64,000 nucleotides of DNA, taken from contig JAFBJZ010000888.1 of NCBI GenBank assembly GCA_016785225.1, positions 3,724,501-3,788,500 on the forward strand, given 5' to 3'. Below the pieces are notes generated by a model, which had not been told where the DNA came from, did not search any database, and saw only the letters and a program-made list of their open reading frames with translations. Positions 36,481-50,000 of the stretch are shown piece by piece (the first letter of the stretch is position 1; each line of letters begins with the position of its first letter). The DNA is from Psettodes erumei (taxonomy: Eukaryota; Chordata; Actinopteri; Pleuronectiformes; Psettodidae). A program made the translations under genes and the position numbers.

Positions 36481-36514
<34 letters not shown>
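36481..36514. repeat. (AC)17 microsatellite
   Basis: Perfect run preceded by a CT-rich tract. Confidence 0.95.
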
Positions 36515-36516
<2 letters not shown>

Positions 36517-38135
36517 GTGTTGTGCTGGTTGTGAAAGTCAGATTCTGCTGTGGTTTACTGAGTGTTTAGTCTAGAATAACACCAAAGCAGGCAGGCAATC
36601 CTAAACCTTAAGTGTGTCACAACCTCTAGACAGCTACATAGAGAACTTATATAGTATAAAAAATATGCCAATGTAATGACTTGTGTATTACTCACCTTTT
36701 TTAAATTTTTGCGAGAAAGAAAGAAAATCTTGAACCCATTTACTTTGAAAAGTGGACACTATCACATATACTTTCAAGAAGAAATCTTTCTGATTGAACA
36801 CAGAAAGAAAAGGAGAGTCCATGATACTCAAAGTCTATTCTTTTGATCACAACTTCAAACCACTTTCTTTCAAAATCTGAGTGCAAGTACTTTCAAAGAC
36901 CTACTGTATGTATATAATACAGTATCAGGTCATGAAAGCAGTTTTGAGAAGTAAAATAGTTTCACACTCCTCAAGAATATACTCCAAATGATTAATAACA
37001 GCCAGGCACCTATAATTTCCCATAACTAACGTGCATTCATTAACACAGATAAACTTAATGATCGACAGAGAAACAAATACTGATCACTGCTATTCAACAA
37101 CAAGGTACAACTTCGTAAGGTAAGGGTGAGACAGTGCCTTGATCTCTTTCAGTCTATTGTTGAAGAGATGGTGGACCAAGCATTTAAAATGTTACTAAAC
37201 TTTTGGGAAAGTCACCTACTGCCCCCATGCTTCTGGAATGAAGGGGGCTTACTTCAGTGTATTGAAACAAATACAAAAGTTGCTTTTGCATTTATTTTGT
37301 ATCTACGTATTCAATGTATTATCCATGATCCAAATTAAGAGGGGGAATAAACTTGCTCGGATTAAGGTCTTACACAGTATAATAATTTTTGATCAAAACA
37401 TTTTGCCAGTTAATGGTCCATTAATCACAGATTAAATATGCCAAGATTTTCAGATGTTGGATAGATAGCAGGTACAGCTAAGTAAGTAAGTACAAGAGTC
37501 AAGGTTCTGCATATGTAATGCAATGTAACTTGCAGCAATAAATACACAAGGCTCAAAACAATCAGCAGTAACTGACCAGTTAAACTTTTAAAATGCACTA
37601 TTTGTCCCTGCAATTTTTTCTCACTTCCTGTCCTTACACTGATGCAGTCATACAGACAGAAATTTTCAATCAGACCTTCCCTGCCAGACCAGAAAAGGAG
37701 GTCCTCTGGGGAGCCATCACTGTGAGCAGACACACAGATCTTTTCTGACAGTCTCTGTCCCAGTGGTTTAAATGCAACAAGATTGTCTTTCAATCCCTGA
37801 AATGAGTCCAGAAATAACTGGGCAGGTAGCATACAGTCGGTTTCTTCAAGCTTATTTGCTTAAAAAAAAAAACAAAGAAAAAACAAACTGTTGTTTGATG
37901 CTCATGAAAACAATGTTGATTAGAGTGGTGAGAGTGAACCAAACAGTAAAGATGTGGGCTGGAAAAAAACAAAAGGCACCATAAAGCTGAGGAAAATGGA
38001 TGATAATTCCCTGTGGGTTCATTACAATGAGCGACCTCTTTCACATTGCACATAGTCATATGAGCCATTACCAATGAAACAGTTCTCTTCGTAACCACTT
38101 TTAACCTAACTAACCCTATAGGGTCTAAAGATTAC

Positions 38136-38250
38136 ATATACACCAATCAGCCACAACATTAAAACCAGTAACAGTTGAATGAATTCTCAAAACAGGCCAT
38201 ATTCAGCTATCTGCCACAACATGAAAACCAGTTACCTGCTGCTGATTGCT
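38136..38250 (+). mobile_element. Terminal fragment of a Tc1-like/MITE element
   Basis: ATATACACCAATCAGCCACAAC followed by ATTAAAACCAG is a close match to the terminus of the same fish Tc1-like family as at 29.2 kb. A second, partial version (TGCCACAACATGAAAACCAG) follows about 75 nt later. No transposase sequence is attached. Confidence 0.5.
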
Positions 38251-38559
38251 GTAATTAAACAAAAGACAAATCCTCTTTGTTTCATTAATGCACATACTGT
38301 ATTTTATGACACAAATGTCATAGGTGTAAGTCCAGCTGGGATGCATACTGTGCTCATTTAAAAGGCCATTCATTTAATTTTCTTTGTCATCTGATAAAGG
38401 AGAAATGCAATAAAGATGATATTTTAACAGGCCAGACTTATAGCTTGAACCCACTGACTTGGGAGAGCATGGCACAGTGTTTTATGATAGATGTAAATGC
38501 TCTGCGGGAGCTTGTTCTTGCTCTCCCTCGCTGTCTCTCTCTCTCGCTCTTGCTCTCTT

Positions 38560-38577
38560 TGTGTGTGTGTGTGTGTA
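38560..38577. repeat. (GT)9 microsatellite
   Basis: Perfect run after a CT-rich tract, followed by GTGA units. Confidence 0.85.
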
Positions 38578-38619
38578 TGTGAGTGAGTGAGTGAGTGTGT
38601 ATGTATATACATGTCTTTC

Positions 38620-38830
38620 TGTGGTTATATGGACAAATTGTGGTTTGAAACCATTGTTGTGAGAACATTATGGCCTCTCCGCAAACTTCAAAGGGCTGTT
38701 TGAGGGTTAAGATTTGGTTTTTGGGGTTAAAGTTAAAATTAGATTCAGGTTTAGGCAAGGGTTAGTTAGGGTAAGGGGCTATGCAATATGTGAGTGTGTG
38801 TGTGTGTGTGTGTGTGGGGGGGGGGGGATG
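38620..38830 (+). repeat. Teleost microsatellite-linked repeat ending in (GT)n and a G-run
   Basis: TTCAAAGGGCTGTTTGAGGG, a run of GGGTTA-like units and GGGGCTATGCAATATG lead into (GT) at about 38793-38816 and a run of about 14 G. The order matches a widespread fish repeat with a GT-array end. Confidence 0.5.
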
Positions 38831-39152
38831 GGGGGAGTATAGAATATACACTGCCCTGCATGTGTGAAGTGAGAAGAAAATGTGCTGAACTACTGGGAGG
38901 GGATAGGTTTGAAAAAGGTCTTTGCTGACGTCACACATGCTCATGGAGTTACAGCTGATGAGCAACTGAAGCTTTGGAGAGATACAGAATTGCATGCATG
39001 CAAACACACACATACAAGGTTGACGTGCACTTTCAGTCCTTCAGGATCCAGGAAGTCCCCTTGTTGTTCATGAAACATCTGGAGCACAGAATCCTTGAAT
39101 CCCGTGCTCCCCTGGCAACACTAAATCAACAGCAAGCCCACTGCCTGCCCTA

Positions 39153-39155
<3 letters not shown>

Positions 39156-39188
<33 letters not shown>
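39156..39188. repeat. (GT)16 microsatellite
   Basis: Perfect run ending in a G7 run. Confidence 0.95.
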
Positions 39189-39190
<2 letters not shown>

Positions 39191-40810
39191 GGGGGCAGCA
39201 GTGGAATAAAGAGAGTCTTAGTGAATGTGTGCAATTTAATGTGTAGCCTGGTGGCATGTCTGTGCTTTCCCCCAAAAAATGCTGCAGGACAAAATCATCC
39301 TGCACGTTATGGGTCAACTTTTTGTGATTGACAAAACCCATAATTGACTTACATCCTGTAGGTCCAGTCATAACACTTTTTGCCACTCCAACAAAGAATT
39401 GCACACTCAAGTGGTCATATTTCTCTAACGAGAGAGTTCAAGCCTGTAGAGACCAAATTATAGTTACTTTGACAAGTTGAGTTGCTCTTTCAGTCAGATG
39501 ATTTCCAAAGAACCTTTTTGAGGACAGAATATGATATTCCACAAGTCTCGTGTGTGCAGTGCCAGGCCACATGAACCATGTCGGACGTTGGGAATATGGA
39601 AGCATGCAGTCTTAGGTTGATTCCCTAGACAACTCCTCTTAACCTCCCTGCAAGGGAGCCACCAATCTCTTTACTCCCCTCAGAGTGAAAGATAAACAGT
39701 TATGTTTCTCCATTTCTTTATTTACTTTTATGGCAATTTGTATAGTTCATCGTCCCCAATACAAAGTGCACAAAAAGGAAGTTAAAAAGGTTTTGTTTTT
39801 TTTGGTGTCATTGACCTCTCCACTCAGCCTTATGTTCCTGACTCATTTCCTTTCATCCTTTCCAAAAGAAAGTCAAAAATTACATGAACCACACCAGTGA
39901 GACATCTGAGACCCAGGGTCGCTGTGACGCATTGTTCGGAAATCAAGCTATCAACCACGAATGAAACTGCTCTGCAAACTCTTTGGTATAATCTCTCTGT
40001 TTGAGTCAATGTTTCATCTGACCTCATCTAAGGGCTCTTCATTTCCCTGAGAGTTCCGCACTGACAACAAAAATAGGGTGCATTATTGTTAGGGAGCATT
40101 TGAATGTGTGTTTGATGTACTGTTGACTTTTAACTCCTTAAAAGAGACATAAGATATAGTTTTTAAAATATTACTAATACTAGAGACTGAAATGTTATCT
40201 TCTATCTTGGAACTCTAAATGCATAGTCAAAGCCAATCTTTTTAATTCTCATGACATTATGTAATCATTGATATATTTGGAAAATGTAATCCTAGATTTT
40301 GTGTAAATTGCGTTTTGACCTGTCTTTCTAAGTATGTGTCTTCTTCTCAAAATGGAAAAAAGTGCATATTTTTGTATTGATCCTCTCTTCTGAACACACT
40401 TATTGCAAAGTTTCTCACAAAGCTTTTCTTAACGGACAAGTTCAATTTAATAGCCAGTCATCACCATAGGCCATACTTATTCCAATGTCCTCCCCTTGTA
40501 AAAGCACAAATGTATTGCAATAACCGAAGCACTGCCATGGTTGAGTTGTTTTTTGCCAAGTTGGAGCATGCCATATCGCAATATGTTTTTTCTTGATTGT
40601 TGAGACACAAACAAAAGATGCTCAGAGAGTAACTCAGCTTAACCTCACTCCAACACAAAACTTAATCAGTTATTTTTTGACTTGGACCAGCAACAGCCTT
40701 GAGTTCTGGCCAAGAACTAATTTGGAACATACCAGGAAATTGAAGTTTTTACACTGTTGGTTTTGTATGGAACAAACAACCAGATATTACATGTTAATTA
40801 TTGGGTTTTA

Positions 40811-40995
40811 GAGGCACTGATGGGCAGATTTTCTGACATTTAAATGGAGCCAGGCTAGCTGTTTTGCCCATTTCCTGTCTTTGTGCTAAGAGACGTTAGC
40901 CAGCTGCTGGCTATAACTTCATATTTATTGTACACACACAAGAGTGGAATCAATGTTCTCACATTACTTTCAGCAAGGAAGCTGATTCAAATGTG
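40811..40995 (+). repeat. Dispersed teleost repeat, diverged copy
   Basis: Blocks GGAGCCAGGCTAGCTGTTT, AGCTGCTGGCT, ACTTCATATTTA, AGAGTGGAATCAAT and CAGCAAGGAAGC follow the order of a short repeat found throughout percomorph-type fish genomes. It has no coding capacity. A tail-like fragment (CATCTAACTCTCAGCAAG) recurs at about 35266-35290. Confidence 0.55.
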
Positions 40996-43894
40996 ATCAA
41001 TTTTCTAAATAAGCCCCTGCTGTTGTATGGGGAGTAAACTGAACTAATTCGGAGGAAATTAGATCAAGTTAAATACATGACAACCTTGAGGAACTATTAT
41101 CAGAACACTACTTGCTGTTTTTATTGCAGCACTAATAAAGTAGAGGGGCTTGGAATGACTCATTTTATATTTTTTTGTTAAGTACAACCAGTACAATGAA
41201 AACAACTGCACCTTGAGAAAAAAACATGTCACTCTCTGAGCTGCTACCTGTGTTGCATCATCTGCAAAAATACCAAGATCCAGAAATATCATTTTGGCCT
41301 TAAATCTTCTGTATGTGCTATCTAAGGCTCATGTGACAGTCCAGTCAAGTCAAGTCCTCAGAGCACCCTCCCCCCACCACTCCCTATTTTGAAGTCCACA
41401 ATCACATGTGTAACTGGTAATTGTCCAGCTTCCATTTAGACTGAATACATTTGTCTCTTAGATGATCCTTGTGACTTCTGTTTGAGTGACTATTGAAACC
41501 GGTTGTCAACCCTAAGAGAAACATGACCAAATTTGATTTGTTAGATGAAAAGGCATCTGACTTCCAGAGAGAGGGCTGGAAACAGGCCGATGGCTCAGAA
41601 GAGAGTGGTACAATCACGTTCACATGCTTGCTCCTTCATCCACATGGATTTAGAATGGCATAAACATTGTGAAGATATAATTACAGTAATGATTTTCCAT
41701 CAAAAGACACCACTAGATAAAGTAGAGTTGCCAAGGACATTTTTTCCACTTTTCACTCTGGGCCATGGCTTACAGATGTTTTGTTAATACATTTTAAGGC
41801 CCAACTGGGTTTGAGTCTTCACTACAACACTGACTCCTGATGTTCAGGCCCACAGAACCTCAGCTGCTGGTCAGATACCTTTCAGTTTCTCCTGTCTTTG
41901 ATTTTGAATGCTACTTCCATTTGCCACCTATTATCACAGATCTCTTCTGTTAAATTTCAGCTGAAATTTTATGAATGTTCCCCACTAACCAATAGTTGTT
42001 CACATGCATTGTCTGTTCACATGGCCTCACTGAATTGTTAATATGGTTTTAATGGTCATTAACTTTCATATTAGAGTGAAATGTTTACTCCACATTAGAC
42101 CACATGAACAGATTTATTCTTTTTATACTTTATAGTAAAAGTTGCTGTGGAAAGATGAATGATCACACAACATTCTAATGTAATAATTTTGATACATTTT
42201 ACAATTTTTACATACATTTTTTGTTTGACAGTGTTTAAATTTATCACATTGTGTCACAGCATTTAAAGCAACAAGGCCACCAAAGTTAAATGACCACATA
42301 GGCTGCTTGTCCCTGCCTGCAGATATGACCCAGAGGAGTGCATCAGCAGCAGGTAAACCAGACTGGCATCGCCACAGTAATACTGTATGTCCTGTAGGAG
42401 CATACCAGCTTTTTGTCTACTTGCAGTTTTCAAGAACAAAGTTTTGCTCAATTAGGCCCATTGCATCTTAGGTTTCTCATGTCCTTCCCCCAGCTCAGTT
42501 TTTATTTGAGTCCTTGGAGACATGATGGGTTGTTGTTTTTTTTTGTAGACCAGTCAAAGTTGTGGTGGTGCTCAGTGACTTGCATGAAACAAAGCACAAT
42601 CTGTCCCCCTGAATGCTGTTATGACTGTTGTCAAGATTTGCGTGACCCATGCTCCCTTCATCTTAGGGCTTTTCCAGCACACTGCATTGTTTTCTCCTAT
42701 GATAATGGTTTCACTGTTTATCCCGGTGGGGATTTTGGTGCTCAAACACATAAAAGCCACCCCACCCTTGTTACTCATTATTGTCACTGACAGCATTGCA
42801 GAAATGCTGCATTGGTTAATGGTTTTATTGTGGATTTTAGGTCAATCGTGAACATTATGTGCATTTGTAGAGGAAAAAATGAGTCAAATACCCCCAGTAT
42901 AGGCCTATAAAAATAAAAACCTTTTTCTGCTTATAGTTAATGATTCACACATTTCTACTAAGAATCAAAATGGCTTCTTAGATGTGCTTTATCAGCCTCT
43001 GTTCAACAATCCACAGTATTTTGCATTGGATTTTTCATGTCTGCAAATTCCCTGAGCTTTCATCATTTTTATCACGATATCCAGAGCCCGACGTGGTCAT
43101 CAGGTACACATAAGGAGACCCTCCCTTACAAGAGTCAGTGGTCTTTTAATCAGCTCCCTCTGGGACAAGTCAAATTTGCTTTGCTTTATTAAATTAGTGC
43201 ATGTGTGCAATGAGCTCTGTGGAATTTGGGTGGCGTGTGCAGGAGAGACAGCAATTGTGAGACACAAAGTGAGATACAGATAGAACAATAAAGAAGACAC
43301 ATGGATCCTGTTAAGGCAGGGAAGAGTAGATATATTCAACAACTTCATTATCACACACACCCATTCAACATCTCACATTCAATGTGATCGCCTCCCTCAG
43401 TCTCAGTACTCACTGTGGGCCCAATTTAAAGTTTGACAATCTTCCAATTCAGCTATGGAGTTACATTACAGGCAGGGATATGTGGCCTCCTGTAAGATTG
43501 GCTGTTAATTTTTTTTCATTCTTCATATGATGATCTGTAGACTTTTTTCTAGATGTAGTTTATGTGTGCTGGTTTCGTCATGCAATTGAAACATTTGTAC
43601 ATCTGTATGAAAACATAACCAGTGCCAGTCATGACCATCACTGCACAGAGCCTAAAGAACAAGTTCATAGAACTAAATAAATGATGTAATTTATACATTT
43701 ACATAGTCAATGCTGAATGAAATGAAAATTGACCTGGTTTCTCAAACAGAGAAATCAGATTTAGCAGATTTCCTGTATTTTGTATCTTTTATCTAATTAT
43801 TGTCCCAAGATGCTTGGAGAGGAGTTCATATTCTCATATTCATTGTGAAGAGTCTCCATAGTAATAAAGGCTAAATTGTGAAAACTGACTTTTT

Positions 43895-44039
43895 CACAAA
43901 AGGTGCTCTAATCCACAATGCACTTAACATAACCATAACCCTAACCAATGACCCAAAAATCAATCAGCTTTTTCCATGGGGACAAGGCTGTTGTCCCCAG
44001 TTGGCTTTTGTCCTCAAAGGTATAGCCTTTTTTAGGTGT

Positions 44040-44100
<61 letters not shown>
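43895..44100 (+). repeat. Teleost microsatellite-linked repeat ending in (CA)30
   Basis: CTAACC-type motifs, CAATGACCC-AAAAATCAATCA, CATGGGGACAAG and CCTCAAAGGTATAGCC precede an uninterrupted (CA)30 at 44041-44100. This order is that of a common fish repeat whose end grades into a CA array. It is the longest perfect microsatellite in the window. Confidence 0.55.
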
Positions 44101-44101
<1 letters not shown>

Positions 44102-44779
44102 TTATACTCTTTACTCCATCATTCCCGCTGTAAACTCCTCTTCAGGCTCTAAGGCATTATTACTGAGTGCATGCATACACATACAGTACACACAAATATA
44201 CCCCACCATCTCTTATTTGTTCTAGGATGGCATTTGCTGCACACACAAAGGAGAAAGACAGGTTGGCAAAGGTTGCCACATGTTGTACCTGCTTTTTCTG
44301 ACACCAAAATTAGCATTGTTATATAGCAGTGAAAGCTTCTCTGAATTTAGTTAGAAACATTTTTCAATCAAAAACTGAAAGAATTATTACTTCAGGACAT
44401 CACATTTCAAATTAATTGTGTGTGCTTAATCAAAGGTTTGCTAAAGTATGGGTGGCCAGTCATTTGACAACAGGGCAACAGATGTCTGGACTCTACCAGT
44501 GTGAACCATGAAAGCTTCACTCAGCAATTCTAGTTTACTAAAGGCAGATAGAACACAACACAATTCAAGGTTGTTTATAGAATTATCATCATTAAATTTC
44601 AATATTTTATGATGACCTCTGTGTCAAACAAATACTGTGGTATTTAACCTTGGAATATTTGATGCATGCCATGTGAAAGAAAAGGGTTTTGTTGTCATCA
44701 GTGACTGCTTTAATTCTCTTTGAGGCATGAGAACACATGGGAGTTTTTAAAACAATTAGCCTGACTAAATGAGGCTCAT

Positions 44780-45005
44780 TATGTGGTTAGAAGGTTCAGA
44801 GGAGAGGAAAAGGAAGAGAAAGGTGAGATGGAGCAGTATGGAGAGACCAGAAAGAAGGAAAGGAAGAAGATATGGGGGAGATTATGAGGGGAAAGACAAG
44901 GGTGAGAAGCAGAAAAGGGCAAAAAAGAAAGAGAATGAAATGAGGTGGAAGAGGAAGTATCACTGTGGCAGAGGAAACAAGAGTGGTCAAGACTGGAGGT
45001 GATGG
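44780..45005 (+). other. Polypurine tract
   Basis: About 220 bp of plus strand made almost wholly of A and G (GGAAAAGGAAGAGAAAGG and similar). A frame of 77 Lys/Arg/Glu-rich codons (44769-45002) is a by-product. Confidence 0.7.
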
Positions 45006-46080
45006 GGGGAGGTTAAATTATGTTAAATGATCTAAATTAAAGATGCTGTGGGTGAGAAACTCCACCGGGTAGGGGTGTATGGCATGCATCAAATTGTGAA
45101 AAATACCTCACCCTGATGTCAGTTTGCCAAGACTCCAGGACCTGAGGGCAAGTTACTACCACACACTGATCTCAAATCCACTGAGAAAATCATGTGAAGA
45201 GGAACAGCTGAAAACTTGGCCAACTGAGAGGTAGGAACAAATGTTTATCAATGATGAAAACAAGGAACCTGGAAGCAGGCTTTGACGGGATTATTTGTCG
45301 GCGCCAATGTTTCCATCATCCCCCTGGGATACTGACATAGACTTTGGAGAAGAAACTCATCTTGATCACAAATTGTTCAATTTGAGATATCCAATCCACA
45401 CCTACACAGTACATTTGTGCAGATTCAATTACAGCAATAATCAAGAATCTTCAATGAAACTACAAAATCAATCAACGATCAAATTAAAGGTTATTGGATT
45501 TTCGGTAATGTACGGTCTGATTCTGCTTTCTGTTTTCATGTCATACACCTTTGGTGACGTGACTGCAGCATAGTTTTATTAGTTGTGTTTATTATTCTAC
45601 TTACAACTTCCAAGTCCCTTATAAGGTATTAACTGACGTAACTCAACCAGAAAGTAACCTAATCTGGGTATAAACTTAGACATATTGTAATGTCTGTCGC
45701 CAAGTTTGTGGTCAGTTCACCTTCCAATTTCATAGCCTTCTGTTTAACCAAATCTCTGGTTCACAAAAAAGAGGCCTGCTGTTGCTTCTTTTCCATGCAT
45801 CACCTCTAATCTAACTTGAGTGAGAGGGCTTTTTAGTTTTTCTAACCTAAAATTTTCCATCCCATACTGTACACACTATAATTTACAGCTATTCTTTCAC
45901 AAGTGTGGACTACTGTTTGAATTGTGTGATCTGAATTTGATGCAGAAACACTGCACTCATTGCAATTTTGAGAACATATTCCTGAATTCTAAATTCACCA
46001 TTTTTTACATAAAGTAACATTCATGACTGAAATAAATGCTTTTACAAATTACTATTACTGGCAACCTGTGAAAACAAATT

Positions 46081-46115
46081 GCATCAGCCACAACTTTAAA
46101 ACCAGGAAACATTGT
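46081..46115 (+). mobile_element. Short degenerate Tc1-like terminus
   Basis: ATCAGCCACAACTTTAAAACCAGG resembles the terminus seen at 38.1 kb. Only this short core is recognisable, and the rest of the element is not visible. Confidence 0.3.
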
Positions 46116-46384
46116 AGCTAATTTAGTGTAGATGACCATGGTGCATGCCAGCAATCAGAAGCTGATGCAGTCATCCTGTTCAAACAAAAAGTGTCATATT
46201 CATAAAATAAACATTGAGTCATAAATTTACTTCTGAGCAGTGTCACAGTGTGTATGTGTGTGTGTACACAGTATGATTGCAATGTAAATATGATCCTTAA
46301 GTTTCCTCAAGACTGATAGTAGTTTTTGCCAAAAGTGGATGGTGTAATTTTGTTCACTCATAAACACCACAACCTGTCCTTGTT

Positions 46385-47060
46385 AAACTTTGCAGCTGAA
46401 CACAAGATTGGACTCAAAGGGTGGCAGAAAAAAACACACCAAACAGGTGAGTAAAACAACACTGGACTTTCATTACAATCGACAGTGCACAGAAATATCT
46501 AGAAGTAAAAATCTGTAATAAGAAAATCCATAAACAATCAATAATTAAAAAAGAAGCCAGAACACTCAGCATTCGAGAATGGTTTAGTGGAATGTCCTTC
46601 AGTTACTGGGTTCGGTGAGAATTGGCCAACACGATTTGAGAAAGCTGGTTTATTGATTCAGACAGGGGTATCCAGGTCTGATGGCTGTATGGTCTGAGAA
46701 CTGCATACTTAATAAGGGCTTTGAAAAAAGCGACAGAGCAGAGGACTGACTGCAAAGCAGGGACGCTGGATCCAACAGAGACTGAAGGAACGAGAAGGTT
46801 TGTAGGGTCTGTACAGGGGACAACCTGGCGTGGCTCAAGTGGGCAATCTAGGAGCTGAAACAAATCGTGAGAATGAAGGCAACCCAAAGCGGCATGAGCA
46901 AATCAGAGATCAACCTAGTGAGACTGAATGAGCTGGAAGAGTCTGGAGGGGAGAACCATTCTTTTAAACTGCAGCTGATGATGACCATGATTGGTGATGA
47001 GTAACAAGTGGTAAGGTGAATGGGTGGGAACAGGAACTAGTGAGCCCACGACTCACAAAC
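46385..47060. repeat. Possible degenerate interspersed element (LTR-like)
   Basis: Phrases such as GAAGCCAGAACACTCAG, GATGCTGGATCCAACAGAG-like text and CTGCAGCTGATGATG...GTGATGAGTAACAAGTGGTAAGG resemble a medium-length repeat I associate with fish genomes, possibly a retrotransposon LTR. No terminal repeat pair or coding domain was found. Low certainty. Confidence 0.28.
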
Positions 47061-50000
47061 CCACATCCACAAACAAGCACACACGTGCACAGACCACACA
47101 CACTAGCGAAGGAAGAGAGAGCACCCAAAACACATGGAAACAGAGAGCACAAAGCCCAGCCCGAACACTCCTAATGTGTACTGAGGTGTTGTCTTGTGTT
47201 TCATTTGGTATGATTATATTGTTCTATATTCTTATAAAGGATCATTATTATTTTTCTTTTGAGTGACAAATCATAGTGGGCTGGATTTTCACCCACAGCT
47301 TGATTGCTCATATTCCTCAAAATCAGTAGACCAGTCAAACTGCAGTGCTTGAAAACAGTGATAAAAATGGGCATAGTCATATCAGTGACATCAGTCATAT
47401 TTCATAAAAATTACATAATCACTTTGAGAAATCTGTGCTCCCAGATGCAGAGCTGCAATCTTAAAAAGCTTCAACTAAAAAGGTCCAACGCATACAAAAC
47501 ACATTAGACATAGTATCACCACTGGGGAGCTGTGAAGCCAACAGAAACTTGTGTGAGCCAAGCTTTACAAAGTTTAAGACTGTGATGCAATTTCTGCTAT
47601 GGCAAGTAAATTGAATTTAACATAGTAGCCCAAAGTCTAATAGTGGGGTTAAAGTTGACGTTTAGGGGCAAGGACAGAGGCAGGAGTGAGTGTATGTATA
47701 GTGTAATTGTAAACTCTGAAGTAAAGTTGCTCCCAGCTGACAGGGATAAGCAGGGTACGATTCAGTCAGCTGCTGGAGACAGCTTGCCAGTAGGGAGCCA
47801 TTAGCTAGCTAGCAACGGCACTAAGCTGTGCTGTAATGTATTTGGCAGAGTGAGAGCGGTGATGGCGTTGACTGCTGACGCACTGAGAGAAAAGCCTGGC
47901 TGCTTCTACTGTGCTGCTGCTCTATCCACATGTGCTGTTCTCTTCTACACATATGACAGTTATTTCACTGAGAGACGCAACACAGGAGACACAGAGAGTT
48001 TGTAAAAAGTTTTGTGGGTATTTTTATGGCATACGAATTGTTTAGTCGAATAGCTGGGAAAGAAATAGTCATTTTGACGCTAACAGTTGACAAACAGCAA
48101 TAGCAAGATTTAAATCTCAAGGCAGCTACCTATTTTAAAAGTATGCACGTTTGAAACCACAGTAAGAAGTAAATAACATATTTGTGTAGCAATCTTCTTC
48201 CTGGGTGGATGAACATTAACACATCTGCGTGTAAGCCCTTGGATCCAGGTTATCACAGGGTTCTCAAATGAGCTTTAAACATCTGAACAATATGGGGATG
48301 TTCAAGATGCACTCAAGCAATTCACTGAGATGAATACAATCATTTTAATACCACAAATGATTAATTTAATTTGTCTTTTCCCAAGACATAGAAAGATGGA
48401 ATATAGAGAGTATTTCATACATTCAGTAATAATTATCAGTCATGAGCAAGCTTTTCAGTTATATCTAGCTAAGGTGATATGCTTTACAATAACGGTGGAT
48501 TCGTTTTTGCAATCTGAGCAGTTACATTTTATGTTTTGTGTCATTAACACATAGTTCTTGTGTTTTTCTTTGTTTTTTGTTATTGTCATCAGATATCCAA
48601 AAGACTGACACCAACAATATGTCAGTCTGTTATATAATGTTTTCCAGCTTTTGTTGGAAAGTCTGTTGCATTCACCCACAAGCCCAATGGTGCCTCCTGA
48701 ATAAGCTGCTGGACTTATCATTTTATACTGTTGATAGATAAATTCACCTAATATAAATAGTATTGGCAATTCAATGGTCACTTTGTAACATCAGTGGAAA
48801 AAACAGCTTGGACCTCTTTTCACAAAGGAAAAGCTGATGGACTGCCGATGTGTGAAGTTTCCATTATTGGTGCCAGCAAAGAAAGCCGGCAGAGAAAGTC
48901 TGACAGTGAATGAAGAAACATGACAAAACAAAACAAAAAGACAGACCAAAAGAAAGACAGAACTTTTCTCACTGGATAATTCACATCACTGTCAGTGGGG
49001 AATTGGACAATGATTTATGACATTAGTGCTTGTCCTCCTGCCCTGAACCCAAATTCCTGATGTTATGATTGTGTGTATGTGTGTGTATCCAGCAAATAAA
49101 TTTTCTGTCCTGACAACCGTCCACCCGCTAATAAAGGCTCTCTGTTCACCTTCCCTTGATCCATCTGATACAGTACAGAACACACACACAAACACACACA
49201 CACACATTGGCTCCATTCACACATTTGCTACATTATTAACTCAATGGCCAGCTGGCTACAATAGGTCACATCCAGTCCACCAAATCACTGATTATTGTGT
49301 CTTAAATGACGTGTGTTTAAACATTCTGGGCAGTATTTTTGTTGATTTCTGTGTCCATATTTCCTCTCTTGTTCTGTGCACACCTATTGTAACACACATA
49401 AACACATTTTCTTCCATGGGTGCGAGAGTCAAGCTTTTGCTTGAAATGGTCATTTGGGAATCCTGGTAAAATTCAGATGGACTGACTCATCTTCAGGCTA
49501 CGCAGTCTCTCACAATTCACCACTATATTGTTTCTTCTTAAAATGAAAAACTGAAAGGCGTGCCCATTATATAGCAGTTCATTTACTGACAGAGAACTTT
49601 TTTCCAAGAACATGAAAGGTTGGACATCCTACGCTTTATTTAACCACATTAATAATTCAAACTTTCAGTTCCCTCTAGTCTCTTTACAGTCATTCAGGGA
49701 AACTCCTGATACTCTTGAAATTGCTGTGAGCAGTAATGACAGCAGCTATGTCCCAATAGTGGCAATCTACGGAAACACACGTTCTGTATGATTAAATAAT
49801 ACATTTGGTAATCTTTTTGGAGGGAGACTAATCTATGTATAATTTTGTACACTGCATTTAAGATGGCTGCTGTATTTACACCAAAAGTTTATGATAATAA
49901 ACATGCAAAATAGTATGACAGCACATAAGCCAACCATTGCTTCTTTCCAGTTGAAAAGGTTAGTTAAAGATGGAAATGTATCAAAAAGATAAAAGTTAAA

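Noticed and set aside
38700..38780. Telomere-like GGTTAG/TTAGGG units
   Set aside because: They are irregular and embedded in a dispersed repeat, so they are not an interstitial telomere array.
44769..45002. Basic 77-codon frame that could look like a nuclear protein
   Set aside because: Product of the polypurine tract, with no non-repetitive sequence.
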